From assembly GCA_030824575.1 (NCBI GenBank), contig JAVBXL010000026.1, forward strand, positions 1 to 62,557: 62,557 nt of DNA, read 5' to 3'. The DNA is from a bacterium. Its GTDB lineage: Bacteria; Pseudomonadota; Alphaproteobacteria; Sphingomonadales; Sphingomonadaceae. The notes beneath the pieces are model-generated. The model was not told the DNA's origin. It searched no databases and saw nothing but the letters and a program-made list of their open reading frames with translations. Of this stretch, positions 33,810 to 42,790 are shown piece by piece. Every line of letters begins with the position of its first letter. Position 1 is the first letter of the stretch. The translations under genes and the position numbers were made by a program.

Positions 33810-35294
33810 CTATTTCAAATCTTCCAACATCAGCGCCGCGGTCGCCTTGGCGCTGCCCACCACGCCGGGGATGCCCGCGCCGGGATGAGTGCCGGCCCCT
33901 ACCAGATAGAGGTTGGGAATGACATCGTCGCGATTATGCGCGCGGAACCAGGCGCTCTGGGTTAGCAGCGGCTCCAGGCTGAAGGCGCTGCCCATATGCG
34001 CGTTCAAGTCGCGTCCGAAATCGCTGGGCGCATAATGGAAACGAGTGACGATGCGCGACCGGATGTCGGGGATCAGCCGATGCTGGATTTCGTCCAATAT
34101 CCGCTCCGCATAGGCAGGGCCGAACTGGTCCCAATCGATCGGCAGCTTGCCCATATGCGGCACCGGGGCCAGCGCATAGAAGGTCGAATGGCCGTCAGGC
34201 GCCATCGACGGGTCGGTGACGGTGGGGTGATGCAGGTAGAGCGAGAAATCCTGTGGCAGCACGCCATGATCGTATATGTCAGTCAACAGCCCCTCATAGC
34301 GCGGGCCGAACAGGATCATGTGATGCGGGATGCCGGGCCAGCTGCCCTTGATACCGAAATGGAGGACGAACAGGCTGGGCGACCAGCGCTTGTTGGCCAG
34401 TTTTTGGCCCTGCTTCTGCCCGCGTGGATGATGGCCCAGCAGGTCGCGATAGCTGTGCATCAGGTCGGCGTTTGTGGCGATGGCGTCCGCCTCCCCGCGC
34501 CAGCCCGATGCGGTATGAACCGCCGTCGCCTTGTCGCCATAGGTTTCGATCCGGGTGACGGCATCGCCCAGCCGCAGCGTGCCGCCCAGCCGTTCGAAAT
34601 GGGTCGCCATGCCATGGACCAGCCGGTTCGTGCCGCCCTTGGCGAACCAGACGCCGCCATCCTTTTCCAGCTTGTGGATAAGGGCGTAGATGGCGCTGGT
34701 CTTCATCGGATTGCCGCCGACCAGCAATGTGTGGAAGGACAAGGCCTCGCGCAGCTTTTCGTTCTTCACATGGCTGGACACGACGGAGTAGACCGAGCGC
34801 CAGGCCTGATATTTCGCCAGCGACGGCGCCGCTTTTATCATGGATGCAAAGTCGAGGAAGGCGACCGAGCCGAGCTTGCGATAGCCCTCCTCAAAAACAC
34901 CCGCGGCATAATCGCAAAAGCGATCATAGCCCGCGACATCGCCCGGATCGAGCTTGGCGATTTCGGCGCGCAGCGCGGCTTCGTCATTGCTGTAATCGAA
35001 ATTGGTGCCGTCGCGCCAGTTGAGCCGGTAGAATGGCGACACCGGCATCAAGGTGACGTCCTGCGCCATGTCGTGCCCCGACAGGCGCCATAATTCGTTC
35101 AGGCAGTCGGGGTCGGTGATGACCGTCGGCCCGGCGTCGAAGGTGAAGCCGTCCTTTTCCCACATATAGGCGCGGCCGCCCGGACGGTCGCGTCCTTCGA
35201 CCAGGGTGGTGTCTATGCCGGCGGATTGCAGGCGGATGGCCAGCGCCAGGCCGCCAAAGCCTGCGCCGATGACGATCGCTGTCCTGTTAGTCAT
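33810..35294 (-). CDS. crtI: Phytoene desaturase
   Basis: A 494-residue FAD enzyme from the ATG at 35294, with the dinucleotide motif VIGAGFGGLALAIRLQSAG at the N-terminus, GRAYMWEKDGFTFDAGPTVI, and the C-terminal signature YLVGAGTHPGAGIPGVVGSA. It desaturates phytoene to lycopene at the inner membrane. Its ATG overlaps the crtY stop by one base (TGATG), so it is translationally coupled to crtY. An upstream in-frame start would run into crtY and is unlikely. Full length for the family. Confidence 0.96.
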   Translation of the reverse strand: MTNRTAIVIGAGFGGLALAIRLQSAGIDTTLVEGRDRPGGRAYMWEKDGFTFDAGPTVITDPDCLNELWRLSGHDMAQDVTLMPVSPFYRLNWRDGTNFDYSNDEAALRAEIAKLDPGDVAGYDRFCDYAAGVFEEGYRKLGSVAFLDFASMIKAAPSLAKYQAWRSVYSVVSSHVKNEKLREALSFHTLLVGGNPMKTSAIYALIHKLEKDGGVWFAKGGTNRLVHGMATHFERLGGTLRLGDAVTRIETYGDKATAVHTASGWRGEADAIATNADLMHSYRDLLGHHPRGQKQGQKLANKRWSPSLFVLHFGIKGSWPGIPHHMILFGPRYEGLLTDIYDHGVLPQDFSLYLHHPTVTDPSMAPDGHSTFYALAPVPHMGKLPIDWDQFGPAYAERILDEIQHRLIPDIRSRIVTRFHYAPSDFGRDLNAHMGSAFSLEPLLTQSAWFRAHNRDDVIPNLYLVGAGTHPGAGIPGVVGSAKATAALMLEDLK

Positions 35295-36442
35295 CAGGCG
35301 GGCGGGTTCCATAATGTTCGCATGGCGTCCCTTATGGGTACAGGCGGGCGTCCGCACAAGATGCGCATACGGTCAGTCAGCGACGAACGGCCGGCATAGA
35401 ATCGCTGGATCAGGTCCGCGCGCAGCCCATAGAAGCGGGCGAAGATGCGCCAGCGCTGGTCGGGGGCGGCCGCGCCGAACAGCATCTTGCCAAGCAGCCG
35501 ATAATAGCCGCCGCGCCGCCAATGGGCGGCAGCATAGGTGCGGGTGGCCGCGGGCAGATCATCGAGCGGTTGATCGGCCAACCAGCGCGCGAATCGCACC
35601 GCATCGGGCAGCGAATAGCCGGTCATCGGCTGGAACAGGCCGGCGCGCACCCCGGCGCGGGCGACCGGATCGTCCTGCGGCCAATAGCGATCGAAGTCAC
35701 CGCCATGGACGACCGGCAGGACGCCCTGTTCGCGATGGACCACCGCGCCGCGCCAGCCCCTGGCCTGCGCATAAGCCGCGATGCGGTTATCGATCGTGGG
35801 CACGTCCAGGTCCGGCGTGTCGCTATAATAGGTATCCTCGATAAAGAGGGTGTAATCGTCCCAAGGGAGCAGATAGACGAAGCGGTAGCCATCGACCTGA
35901 TCGACCGTCGCATCCATGATGACCGGGCGGTCGATGCCATGGGGGGCGTCGCAGCGCAGCGCATGGCCGACAAACTTCTGCCAGCCGCAGCGCAAGGCCG
36001 ACAGATTCGCGGCGCCGCGGGCGTCGATGACCGTCCCTGCCGCGATTTTCCGGCCGTCGGTCAGGCGGATGGCATGGGGTTCGACCGCTTCCGCCGTCGC
36101 GCGAGTCAGCAGCCGGTCGCCCAATATGCGTTCGAGTGCGACAGCGAGTCGGACAGTTGTAACGCTGTTATAGGGGGTCGCCAGATCGCGCGCATGGCCC
36201 GGAAAACGCACCGCATGCCCCTGGGGCCAGCGATGGGCGACAAGTGGATCGATGAGCCAGCGATCGGCGGGCGCTACGTCGCCGTCGAAGAAGGACCAGA
36301 GATGATTACCGCCGGGGCGCTCCCCCTGTTCGACCAGCAGCAGCCGCACATCGGGCCGCAACGCGGCGAAGGCGAGCGCGATCAATCCGCCGGCAAGGCC
36401 GCCGCCGATGATCGCCAGGTCGCAGTCCAGATCGCTTGTCAT
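35294..36442 (-). CDS. crtY: Lycopene beta-cyclase
   Basis: A 382-residue flavoprotein from the ATG at 36442 (the ATG at 36469 is possible and would add 9 residues). Motifs are DLAIIGGGLAGGLIALAFA (dinucleotide fold), PGGNHLWSFFDGD, and RPVIMDATVDQVDGYRFVYL with FIEDTYYSD, typical of CrtY. It cyclises lycopene to beta-carotene. It is the first gene of the carotenoid run and overlaps crtI by one base. The dmeR-type operon diverges from it with only 76 bp between the start codons. Confidence 0.93.
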   Translation of the reverse strand: MTSDLDCDLAIIGGGLAGGLIALAFAALRPDVRLLLVEQGERPGGNHLWSFFDGDVAPADRWLIDPLVAHRWPQGHAVRFPGHARDLATPYNSVTTVRLAVALERILGDRLLTRATAEAVEPHAIRLTDGRKIAAGTVIDARGAANLSALRCGWQKFVGHALRCDAPHGIDRPVIMDATVDQVDGYRFVYLLPWDDYTLFIEDTYYSDTPDLDVPTIDNRIAAYAQARGWRGAVVHREQGVLPVVHGGDFDRYWPQDDPVARAGVRAGLFQPMTGYSLPDAVRFARWLADQPLDDLPAATRTYAAAHWRRGGYYRLLGKMLFGAAAPDQRWRIFARFYGLRADLIQRFYAGRSSLTDRMRILCGRPPVPIRDAMRTLWNPPA

Positions 36443-36496
36443 GGCGACATTGATAGGGGAGCGACGCATCCCGATCCACCCTTGGTTTCCACGCAA

Positions 36497-36520
36497 ATAT
36501 AGTATAGGGGGGTATTCTAT
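36497..36520. promoter_or_regulatory. Palindromic G-tract operator of the dmeRF-type operon
   Basis: ATATAGTATA, then six G, then GTATTCTAT minus the shared base, is a near-palindrome of the kind bound by RcnR/DmeR/CsoR-family repressors (A/T-rich arms flanking a G tract). It covers the regulator's only Shine-Dalgarno-like stretch (six G, 36507-36512) and runs into its ATG (36519). Binding here would block both transcription of the operon and, in the DNA, the start region itself. Confidence 0.78.
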
Positions 36521-36791
36521 GCACATTATCGCGGATCGAGATAAATTGCTGGCGCGGATTCGTCGGATCGCAGGTCAGGTCGCCGCCGTGGAGCGGCAAT
36601 TGTCCGGCGATGCCGGCTGTTCGGAGACGTTGCAACTGGTCGCATCGGTGCGCGGCGCGGTGGGTAGCCTGATGGAGGAACTGATCGAGCAGCATATGCG
36701 CGAGCATGTCGCCCGGCCGGGCCTGTCCGACGAGGCGCGTCAGGCCGCAACCGAGGAAATGCTGGCGCTGATCCGCCGTTACGGGAAATGA
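36519..36791 (+). CDS. dmeR: DmeR/RcnR-type Ni/Co-responsive repressor
   Basis: A 90-residue all-helical CsoR/RcnR-family protein. The RcnR-type metal ligands are present: His2, Cys34 (DAGCSETLQ), His59 and His63 (EQHMREHV), equivalent to His3, Cys35, His60 and His64 of RcnR. This pattern points to nickel or cobalt rather than copper or formaldehyde. Metal binding should release it from the G-tract operator that overlaps its own start codon. Its stop overlaps the efflux gene start by ATGA, so both are coupled. Confidence 0.85.
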   Translation: MHIIADRDKLLARIRRIAGQVAAVERQLSGDAGCSETLQLVASVRGAVGSLMEELIEQHMREHVARPGLSDEARQAATEEMLALIRRYGK

Positions 36792-37777
36792 CGATGCACG
36801 ACGACCATCACCATGCTCACGGGGACCACGGCCATGGCGCCCACAGTCCCGCCGACCAACCTGCCGCTATTCAGGACGATGATGGCGAGGAGAGCCATTA
36901 TTTCGACCATATCTACCTATCGGCCGGGCATGACCAAAATGCCAAGCGGACCTTGTGGGTCGTCTGGCTCACCGCCGCGACCATGGTGGTGGAGATTGCC
37001 GCGGGCTGGTGGACCGGATCGATGGCGCTGCTGGCGGACGGATTCCACATGGCGACCCATGCCGGGGCGCTGGCGGTGGCGGCGGCGGCCTATGGCTATG
37101 CCAAGCGCCATGCGCGCAATCCGCGCTATACGTTCGGCACCGGCAAGGTCGGCGACCTGTCTGGCTTCGCCTCCGCCCTGCTGCTGGGCGTCACCGCCCT
37201 GTTCATCGCGATCGAATCGGGCATGCGCCTGTTCCAGCCGATCGACGTCGCCTTTGGCGAGGCAACGCTGGTCGCCATTGTCGGGCTGGTCATCAACATC
37301 ATCAGCGCGTTGTTGCTGGGCCACGATCATAGCCATGATCAGGGCGATCATAATCACGATCACAAACATGGCCATGCCGACAATAATCTGCGCGCCGCCT
37401 ATGTCCATGTGCTGACCGACGCGCTGACGTCGGTGCTGGCGATCGGCGCTTTGCTGGCCGGGCGCTATCTGGGCTGGTGGTGGATGGACCCGGCGGTGGG
37501 GATATTGGGCGCGGTGGTGATCGCGCGCTGGGCCTGGGGCCTGATGAAAGATACCGCAGCGATCCTGCTCGATACGGCTGAGCCGGCGCTGATGGCGCGC
37601 GTGCGCGCGCAGGTGGAAGCTGAAGGCGCGGTCATCCGCGATCTGCATGTCTGGCGCATCGGGCCGCACGCCCATGCCGCGATCATCAGCCTGGCGCCGG
37701 GTGCCGATGCGCCCAAGGTGCGCGCGCGGGTGCGCGCCCTGCCGCGGATGGAGCATGTCACGGTGGAGTGCGGGTAA
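36788..37777 (+). CDS. dmeF: DmeF-type cation diffusion facilitator (Co/Ni efflux)
   Basis: A 329-residue CDF transporter with six expected helices. The N-terminus is His-rich (HDDHHHAHGDHGHGAH), as is the loop between helices 4 and 5 (HDHSHDQGDHNHDHKHGHAD). The metal site of helix 2 reads ADGFHMATH, where zinc CDFs have HxxxD, and helix 5 has HVLTDALTS. The His in place of Asp is typical of DmeF. It exports Co2+ or Ni2+ across the inner membrane. It overlaps the dmeR-type regulator by 4 bases and converges with the phosphatase gene. Confidence 0.9.
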   Translation: MTMHDDHHHAHGDHGHGAHSPADQPAAIQDDDGEESHYFDHIYLSAGHDQNAKRTLWVVWLTAATMVVEIAAGWWTGSMALLADGFHMATHAGALAVAAAAYGYAKRHARNPRYTFGTGKVGDLSGFASALLLGVTALFIAIESGMRLFQPIDVAFGEATLVAIVGLVINIISALLLGHDHSHDQGDHNHDHKHGHADNNLRAAYVHVLTDALTSVLAIGALLAGRYLGWWWMDPAVGILGAVVIARWAWGLMKDTAAILLDTAEPALMARVRAQVEAEGAVIRDLHVWRIGPHAHAAIISLAPGADAPKVRARVRALPRMEHVTVECG

Positions 37778-37779
37778 AA

Positions 37780-38370
37780 TTAAGGGCGCTCGTCCCAACG
37801 AATCAGGCTGACCGCCCCGCTGCGATCGACGGCCAGTTCGCCAAAGGCTCCGGTGCGCAATTTGAGCGCGCCCATCGGCAGGTCGGCGGCGATCAGTGCG
37901 AATCGCGCCGCACCGTTGCTGGTGACCAGCAGGTCGACGCCGGTTCCTCCCTCCGCGAAGAAGGCGCGCCAGGCGGCGATGCGGCCGTCGGCGTCCACGA
38001 TCCAGCCATCGGGCGCGATGCCGCACTCGTCCCAGTCGGCCAGCGCCTGCGCACCGATGCGGGCCAGCACCTGCGCCTCCGGCCGCCCCTCGTCGGGGCC
38101 ATGGTCGATCTCGCCCAGCCAGTCGCGCGTGCCATCCGCGCCATGGCCGGTCGCAGCGGCGATAGCGGCGGCCGTTTCACGCGCGCGCAGTAGCGGGCTG
38201 GACAAGAGACGATCGATCGGCGCCCCCTGGCGCGCGAACCATTGGCCCAGTCGATCGGCTTGCGCGTGGCCGCTCTCCACCAGCGGAATATCGGTCCGCG
38301 CGCCCACGCGGCACGCATCGGCGCTGCTCGCAAAGGTGTTGCCATGGCGGATGATGAAGATGCGGCGCAT
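37780..38370 (-). CDS. Histidine phosphatase family protein
   Basis: A 196-residue phosphoglycerate-mutase-fold protein. The catalytic His is in IIRHGNT at residues 6-12; SPLLRARETAAAIA gives the phosphate-pocket Arg, and GEIDHGPDEGR and LVTSNGAARFALI follow the family. The second catalytic His is usually in a GHG-like motif; here that place reads TSNGAARF, so it may be substituted. It lies 12 bp after kdsB in the same direction and may belong to that operon. The substrate is unknown. Confidence 0.8.
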   Translation of the reverse strand: MRRIFIIRHGNTFASSADACRVGARTDIPLVESGHAQADRLGQWFARQGAPIDRLLSSPLLRARETAAAIAAATGHGADGTRDWLGEIDHGPDEGRPEAQVLARIGAQALADWDECGIAPDGWIVDADGRIAAWRAFFAEGGTGVDLLVTSNGAARFALIAADLPMGALKLRTGAFGELAVDRSGAVSLIRWDERP

Positions 38371-38382
38371 GATGGCAGGCGA

Positions 38383-39192
38383 TCAGAGCGGTGGGGTGGG
38401 ATCGCCATAGATGGCGATCAGCGCCTCGACCCGGCTGATGTCGGCCTCCGTATCGATGCCGCTGCTGTCGAATCGCGGCGGATCGACGGCGACGGTCATG
38501 ACCGGGATACCCAGTTCGAGCAGGCGCAACTGCTCCAACCCCTCCAGATTTTCCAGCACAGTGGGCGGGCAGGCCTCGAACCGTTCCAGCGCGTCCAGCG
38601 CATAACCATAAAGGCCGACATGCCGCCAGACGGGCGACCGGGGGTCGGTTTCGCGCAGTTTGTCCTCATTGCGGATCGCCGGGATGATCGTCTTGGAAAA
38701 CCACAGCGCGTGGCCATCGGGCGCGCGGGCGCAGGTCGTGCCGCTAAAGGGCGAGCGCGTCTTATGTTCGCGCAGCGCGTCAAGCGCGGGCCAGTCCAGC
38801 GCGATGACCGGCGTGGCGACCGGCGCGCCACCCTGTAGCGCGGCAATCACCGCGCCGAGCGCGCCTTCGGGCTGGAAAGGCGAGTCGCCCTGGAGATTGA
38901 CGACGAAGCGTGGCGGCGAGAACTGCGCCTGCGCCGCGGCGAGCGCGCGGCCCGATCCGGTGGCGATGGCGCTGTCGGTCATCACCGCGTCGCAGCCGGC
39001 GGCGCGCGCATGATCGGCGATCGCGTCATCATCGGTCGCGACGGTCAAGGCGACGTCCGCGCGGGTGCCGATCGCCGCCCGCGCCATGGCGATCGTGCGG
39101 TGCAGCAGCGTCCGCCCGGCGATCAGGCGCAGCGGCTTGCGCGGCAGACGGGAAGACCCCGCCCGCGCGGGAATGACGACGAGAAGGCTCAG
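38383..39192 (-). CDS. kdsB: 3-deoxy-manno-octulosonate cytidylyltransferase, probable CTG start
   Basis: A 269-residue GT-A fold enzyme that activates Kdo as CMP-Kdo for lipopolysaccharide. The conserved nucleotide-binding N-terminus VVIPARAGSSRLPRKPL is encoded upstream of the first ATG (39087), so the gene must start earlier. In that frame there is no ATG, GTG or TTG between this motif and well inside kdsD. The best candidate is a CTG at 39192-39190 that overlaps the kdsD stop as CTGA. Other motifs are NLQGDSPF, WRHVGLYGYALDALERF and ENLEGLEQLRLLELG. Length then fits the family. Translation is probably coupled to kdsD. Confidence 0.88.
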   Translation of the reverse strand: MSLLVVIPARAGSSRLPRKPLRLIAGRTLLHRTIAMARAAIGTRADVALTVATDDDAIADHARAAGCDAVMTDSAIATGSGRALAAAQAQFSPPRFVVNLQGDSPFQPEGALGAVIAALQGGAPVATPVIALDWPALDALREHKTRSPFSGTTCARAPDGHALWFSKTIIPAIRNEDKLRETDPRSPVWRHVGLYGYALDALERFEACPPTVLENLEGLEQLRLLELGIPVMTVAVDPPRFDSSGIDTEADISRVEALIAIYGDPTPPL

Positions 39193-40199
39193 GCGACCCC
39201 GGCGTGGAGCAGGTCGTGCATATGGACCGCGCCGATCAGGCGGCCATTGTCGCAGACGAAGAGCAGCATGATATTGCGTTCGTTCATCAAGTGCATCGCT
39301 TCCGACGCGAGTTCGTCAGGACCGACGGCAAAGGGCGTCGGCGTCATGGCGCGGCTCACATTTTCGGTCAGATTCTGCTTGCTGGTTATGGTGCGGCGCA
39401 GGTCGCCGTCAGTAAAGGCGCCGATCAGCCGGCCGTTGCGATCGACGATCGCCGTGCCACCCAGGCGCGCGCGCGTCATTTCGATGGTGGCGTCCAGCAA
39501 CGACGCATCTTCCTGCACCATCGGCACGTCATCGCCCGTGGCCATCAGTTCGCGCACCTTGACCAGTTGCGCGCCGAGCCGGCCATTGGGATGGAATTTA
39601 TGGAAGTCGTCGGCGGAAAAACCACGCATTTCCATCAAAGAGATAGCGAGCGCATCGCCCAGCGCCATTTGCACCGTCGTCGATGTCGTGGGCGCGAGCG
39701 AATTGGGGCAGGCTTCTTCAACTTCCGGCATCACCACGCACATGTCGGCCGCGGTGGCGACAGTGCTGTTGGGCTGGGCGGTGATGGCCACGAGCGGAAT
39801 GGCGAAGCGCTTGCAATAATGGATGATTGGGCCGAGTTCGGTCGATTCGCCCGAATGGGACAGCATCAGCACGACATCGTCCGGGGTGATCATGCCCAGA
39901 TCGCCATGACCCGCATCCGCAGGGTGCAGGAAAATCGCTGGGGTGCCGGTGGAGGTAAGGGTGGCGGTCATCTTGCGGGCGACGATGCCGCTCTTGCCGA
40001 TGCCGGTGACGATCACGCGGCCACGCACTTTCATGATGACGCCAATCACGCGCAGGAAGGTGGCGGCAAATTCCCGTTCGGAAAATTTGGCCTCCAGCGC
40101 GTTGAGCCCGAAAGCTGCAATCGAGAGACTGCGGCAGGCAGTCTCCACGATACGGCCGCCGGAGCCGAACGGGACGATCTTCGAAGCTGGTGTCGACAC
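39189..40199 (-). CDS. kdsD: D-arabinose 5-phosphate isomerase (KdsD/KpsF family)
   Basis: A 336-residue protein with an N-terminal sugar isomerase (SIS) domain (GRVIVTGIGKSGIVARKMTA, ADAGHGDLGM, LMLSHSGESTELGPIIHY) and two C-terminal CBS domains (PMVQEDASLLDATIEMTRAR and VGPDELASEAMHLMNERNI). It converts ribulose 5-phosphate to arabinose 5-phosphate, the first step of Kdo synthesis. kdsB follows with an overlap of its stop codon. It is longer by about 15 residues at the N-terminus than the E. coli enzyme. Confidence 0.95.
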   Translation of the reverse strand: MSTPASKIVPFGSGGRIVETACRSLSIAAFGLNALEAKFSEREFAATFLRVIGVIMKVRGRVIVTGIGKSGIVARKMTATLTSTGTPAIFLHPADAGHGDLGMITPDDVVLMLSHSGESTELGPIIHYCKRFAIPLVAITAQPNSTVATAADMCVVMPEVEEACPNSLAPTTSTTVQMALGDALAISLMEMRGFSADDFHKFHPNGRLGAQLVKVRELMATGDDVPMVQEDASLLDATIEMTRARLGGTAIVDRNGRLIGAFTDGDLRRTITSKQNLTENVSRAMTPTPFAVGPDELASEAMHLMNERNIMLLFVCDNGRLIGAVHMHDLLHAGVA

Positions 40200-40499
40200 G
40201 CGTTTGCCCTTTTATCCGCCTTCTCGCGGCCGGATTATCCGGCCGGATCAACGGCGACGAACCATCGTATTCGATGCGTCGTCTTTCCTTCGTTCCGCGA
40301 CCCCTAGCTGATTTTGCAATCAGCATGGGAGCACGCCTTACGCTGTTTCAGGCACTTATGGCAATCTATTTTGCAAGTGCGAAAGAAAATTTGCAGCAAT
40401 CACAGGCGGTCAGCCCTGACAGCGACAAGGTGAACTGATTACATATAACGACGAGCCGTGGAACCAATTAATGTTTCCTATGTGCGCCGCATCATGCCG
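40200..40499. other. Intergenic region upstream of kdsD
   Basis: These 300 bases separate kdsD (which starts leftward) from the end of the epimerase gene. They are AT-richer towards 40330-40450 and should hold the kdsD promoter on the minus strand. I see no hairpin, RNA gene or convincing coding frame. Confidence 0.5.
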
Positions 40500-41501
40500 T
40501 CATCGCGTTGCATGATAGTCGCGATACCATTGCACGAATCGCGGCACGCCCGACTCGATTCCCGTTGTCGGAGCGAAACCAATATCCTGCGAGATCGCGC
40601 TGATGTCTGCATAGGTGGCGTGCACGTCGCCAGGCTGCATCGGCTGGAAGTCGATCTCGGCCTTTCGACCCAGCGCGTCTTCCAGCACGGCGATCAGATG
40701 CATCAGTTCTTCGGGTTGGTTATTGCCGATATTGTAGAGCCGGTGCGGCGCGCGACTGCCCCCGGCTTTGGACGCGCCATCGTCGGCGGGGGGATGATCG
40801 AGGCAGCCAATGATGCCGCTTACGATGTCGTCTATATAGGTGAAGTCGCGCTGCATCCGGCCATGGTTGAACACCGGGATCGGTTGGCCCGCCAGTATCT
40901 TCGAGGTGAAGATCCACATCGCCATGTCGGGTCGCCCCCAAGGGCCATAGACGGTGAAGAAGCGCAGGCCCGTCATGGGGATGCGGAAGAGATGGGCGTA
41001 GGTTTCGCTCATCAGTTCATCGGCGCGCTTGGTCGCGGCATAGAGTGAGACGGGGTGGTCGGCGCGGTCCTCGACCCGAAAGGGCAGCGTGTCGTTGCCG
41101 CCATAGACCGAGGAGGAGGAGGCATAGACCAAATGCCGCACCCGCCGTTCCCGTGCCAGTTCGAGCATGTTCACATGGCCCGCCAGGTTGGAGCGGACAT
41201 AGGCGTGGGGGTTTATTAGCGAATAGCGCACCCCCGCCTGCGCACCCAGATGCACGATCGACTCGATCACCTGGTCGGCCAGCGCGGCGTGCAGCGCGTC
41301 AAGGTCGGCGAAATCCAGTTGGTGAAAGGTGAACAACCGACCATGGTCCGCCTGCAACCGGGCGATCCGGTCGCGTTTCAGCGACACCGGATAATAATCG
41401 TTCATATTGTCGATGCCGATCACGGCATGGCCCTGCGCCAGCAGCCGGTCGGCGACATGCATGCCGATAAATCCGGCAGCTCCGGTAACGAGGATCGTCA
41501 T
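40500..41501 (-). CDS. NAD-dependent epimerase, probable UDP-glucuronate 4-epimerase
   Basis: A 333-residue extended short-chain dehydrogenase from the ATG at 41501 (AGGAAA precedes it). It has ILVTGAAGFIGMHVADRLLA, the catalytic SSSSVYG and YAATK motifs, and NDYYPVSLKRDRIARL plus RFFTVYGPWGRPDMA, which are characteristic of UDP-glucuronate 4-epimerases. It supplies UDP-galacturonate for exopolysaccharide or the GalA-containing sphingomonad envelope. It stands alone on the minus strand. Confidence 0.9.
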   Translation of the reverse strand: MTILVTGAAGFIGMHVADRLLAQGHAVIGIDNMNDYYPVSLKRDRIARLQADHGRLFTFHQLDFADLDALHAALADQVIESIVHLGAQAGVRYSLINPHAYVRSNLAGHVNMLELARERRVRHLVYASSSSVYGGNDTLPFRVEDRADHPVSLYAATKRADELMSETYAHLFRIPMTGLRFFTVYGPWGRPDMAMWIFTSKILAGQPIPVFNHGRMQRDFTYIDDIVSGIIGCLDHPPADDGASKAGGSRAPHRLYNIGNNQPEELMHLIAVLEDALGRKAEIDFQPMQPGDVHATYADISAISQDIGFAPTTGIESGVPRFVQWYRDYHATR

Positions 41502-41659
41502 GCATTTCCTTCTTGGCCTGGGCGCAGATGCGCGGCCCCTCCCCGTCTCAGACAATCCACCATGGCTTGTAAAGCCCTGATCCGCCGCAAGCCGCGCGGA
41601 ACGCTCAGACTTTCGCCGATCTTTACCGCCCTCTAATCTTTATCGCCTAAGCGAAAGCC

Positions 41660-42790
41660 ATGGACATGGCATCCCATCCGGCGCTCCCGTCGCGCGACCT
41701 GATCGAGCAAAACCAGCAGGCGCGCTGGCTGGCGCTGGCGCTGGACGCCGCGGAGGCCAATGCTTTCTATGCACCCGACATGCTGGTCGCGGCGATTAGC
41801 CATCTCGTGGGCGACGGAGACATCCACCTGATCGAGGCACGCGACGGCGACGTGGCGATCGGCCTGCTGCCGGTCGTCCGCAAGCCGCGCCATGGCCGCC
41901 TGCCGATCGGCTGCGTGGCGAACTGGATGCACGATCATTGCTTCTTCGGCGCGCCGATCATCCGCCGGGGGCATGAAATCGCGGCGTGGCGCAGCTTCCT
42001 GGCGCAACTGGACGCTGCGCCCTGGGCGCGCGGTTTCCTGCATCTCCAAGGGCTGGATGCCGCCGGGGCCAACGCCGCGGCGCTGGAAGCCTTATGCGTG
42101 GAGCAGCAGCGCGGGCGACTGGAAATCCATCGCTATGATCGCGCCATGCTGCGGTCGGACCTGACCGGCGACGCCTATTGGGAAACGCAGGTCCGGTCCA
42201 AGAAGCGCAAGGAATTGCGCCGCCTGCAAAAACGGCTGGCGGAGATGGGGGCGGTCGAGACGCGCCTGTTGACCGAACGGGATGAACTGGCGCGCTGGTG
42301 CGGCGATTTCCTGGCGCTGGAGGCATCGGGCTGGAAGGGGCAGGAAGGCACGGCGCTGGCGTGCAAGCCGGCCGATGCCGCCTTCTTCCACGCCGCCTGC
42401 GCCGCCGCCTTCGATGCCGGACGCCTGCATATGCTGCGGATTGACCTGGATGACAGGGCGATCGCGATGTTGGTCAATTTCCGCCATGGCGAAGGGGCTT
42501 TCTCCTTCAAAATCGCGTTCGACGAGACGCTCGGCCGCTTTTCGCCGGGCGTTCTGATCGAGATCGCCAATCTGAACGCGGTGCAGGCCGATCCGGCGAT
42601 CGGCTGGATGGACAGTTGCGCCGCGCCTGATCATCCGATGATCGACAGCCTGTGGGCGGAACGGCGGACCATCGTGCAATATCGCATCGCCCTGCATGGC
42701 GCGGGCATCGCCCGGATGCAGCGCAGCGCCGCCTTCGCACTCGCCAACGGGGTGGAGGCAATCGCCAGAAAATTGAAAGGACAGGCATGA
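41660..42790 (+). CDS. GNAT/FemAB-like acyltransferase (BioF2-like domain)
   Basis: A 376-residue protein with the FemAB/CelD-type acetyltransferase pattern. Recognisable parts are YAPDMLVAAISHLVGDGDIH, GDGDVAIGLLP-like strands, RSKKRKELRRLQKRLAEMG (about residues 178-196) and the second-lobe FSFKIAFDETLGRFSPGVLI. Such proteins transfer acyl or aminoacyl groups and often occur with polysaccharide synthesis genes. The cupin gene overlaps its end (ATGA), so the two form an operon. It has no signal peptide. The substrate is not known. Confidence 0.75.
   Translation: MDMASHPALPSRDLIEQNQQARWLALALDAAEANAFYAPDMLVAAISHLVGDGDIHLIEARDGDVAIGLLPVVRKPRHGRLPIGCVANWMHDHCFFGAPIIRRGHEIAAWRSFLAQLDAAPWARGFLHLQGLDAAGANAAALEALCVEQQRGRLEIHRYDRAMLRSDLTGDAYWETQVRSKKRKELRRLQKRLAEMGAVETRLLTERDELARWCGDFLALEASGWKGQEGTALACKPADAAFFHAACAAAFDAGRLHMLRIDLDDRAIAMLVNFRHGEGAFSFKIAFDETLGRFSPGVLIEIANLNAVQADPAIGWMDSCAAPDHPMIDSLWAERRTIVQYRIALHGAGIARMQRSAAFALANGVEAIARKLKGQA

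Noticed and set aside
40190..40438. 82-codon frame upstream of kdsD
   Set aside because: It begins inside kdsD on the opposite strand and lacks a ribosome-binding site, domain or natural composition.
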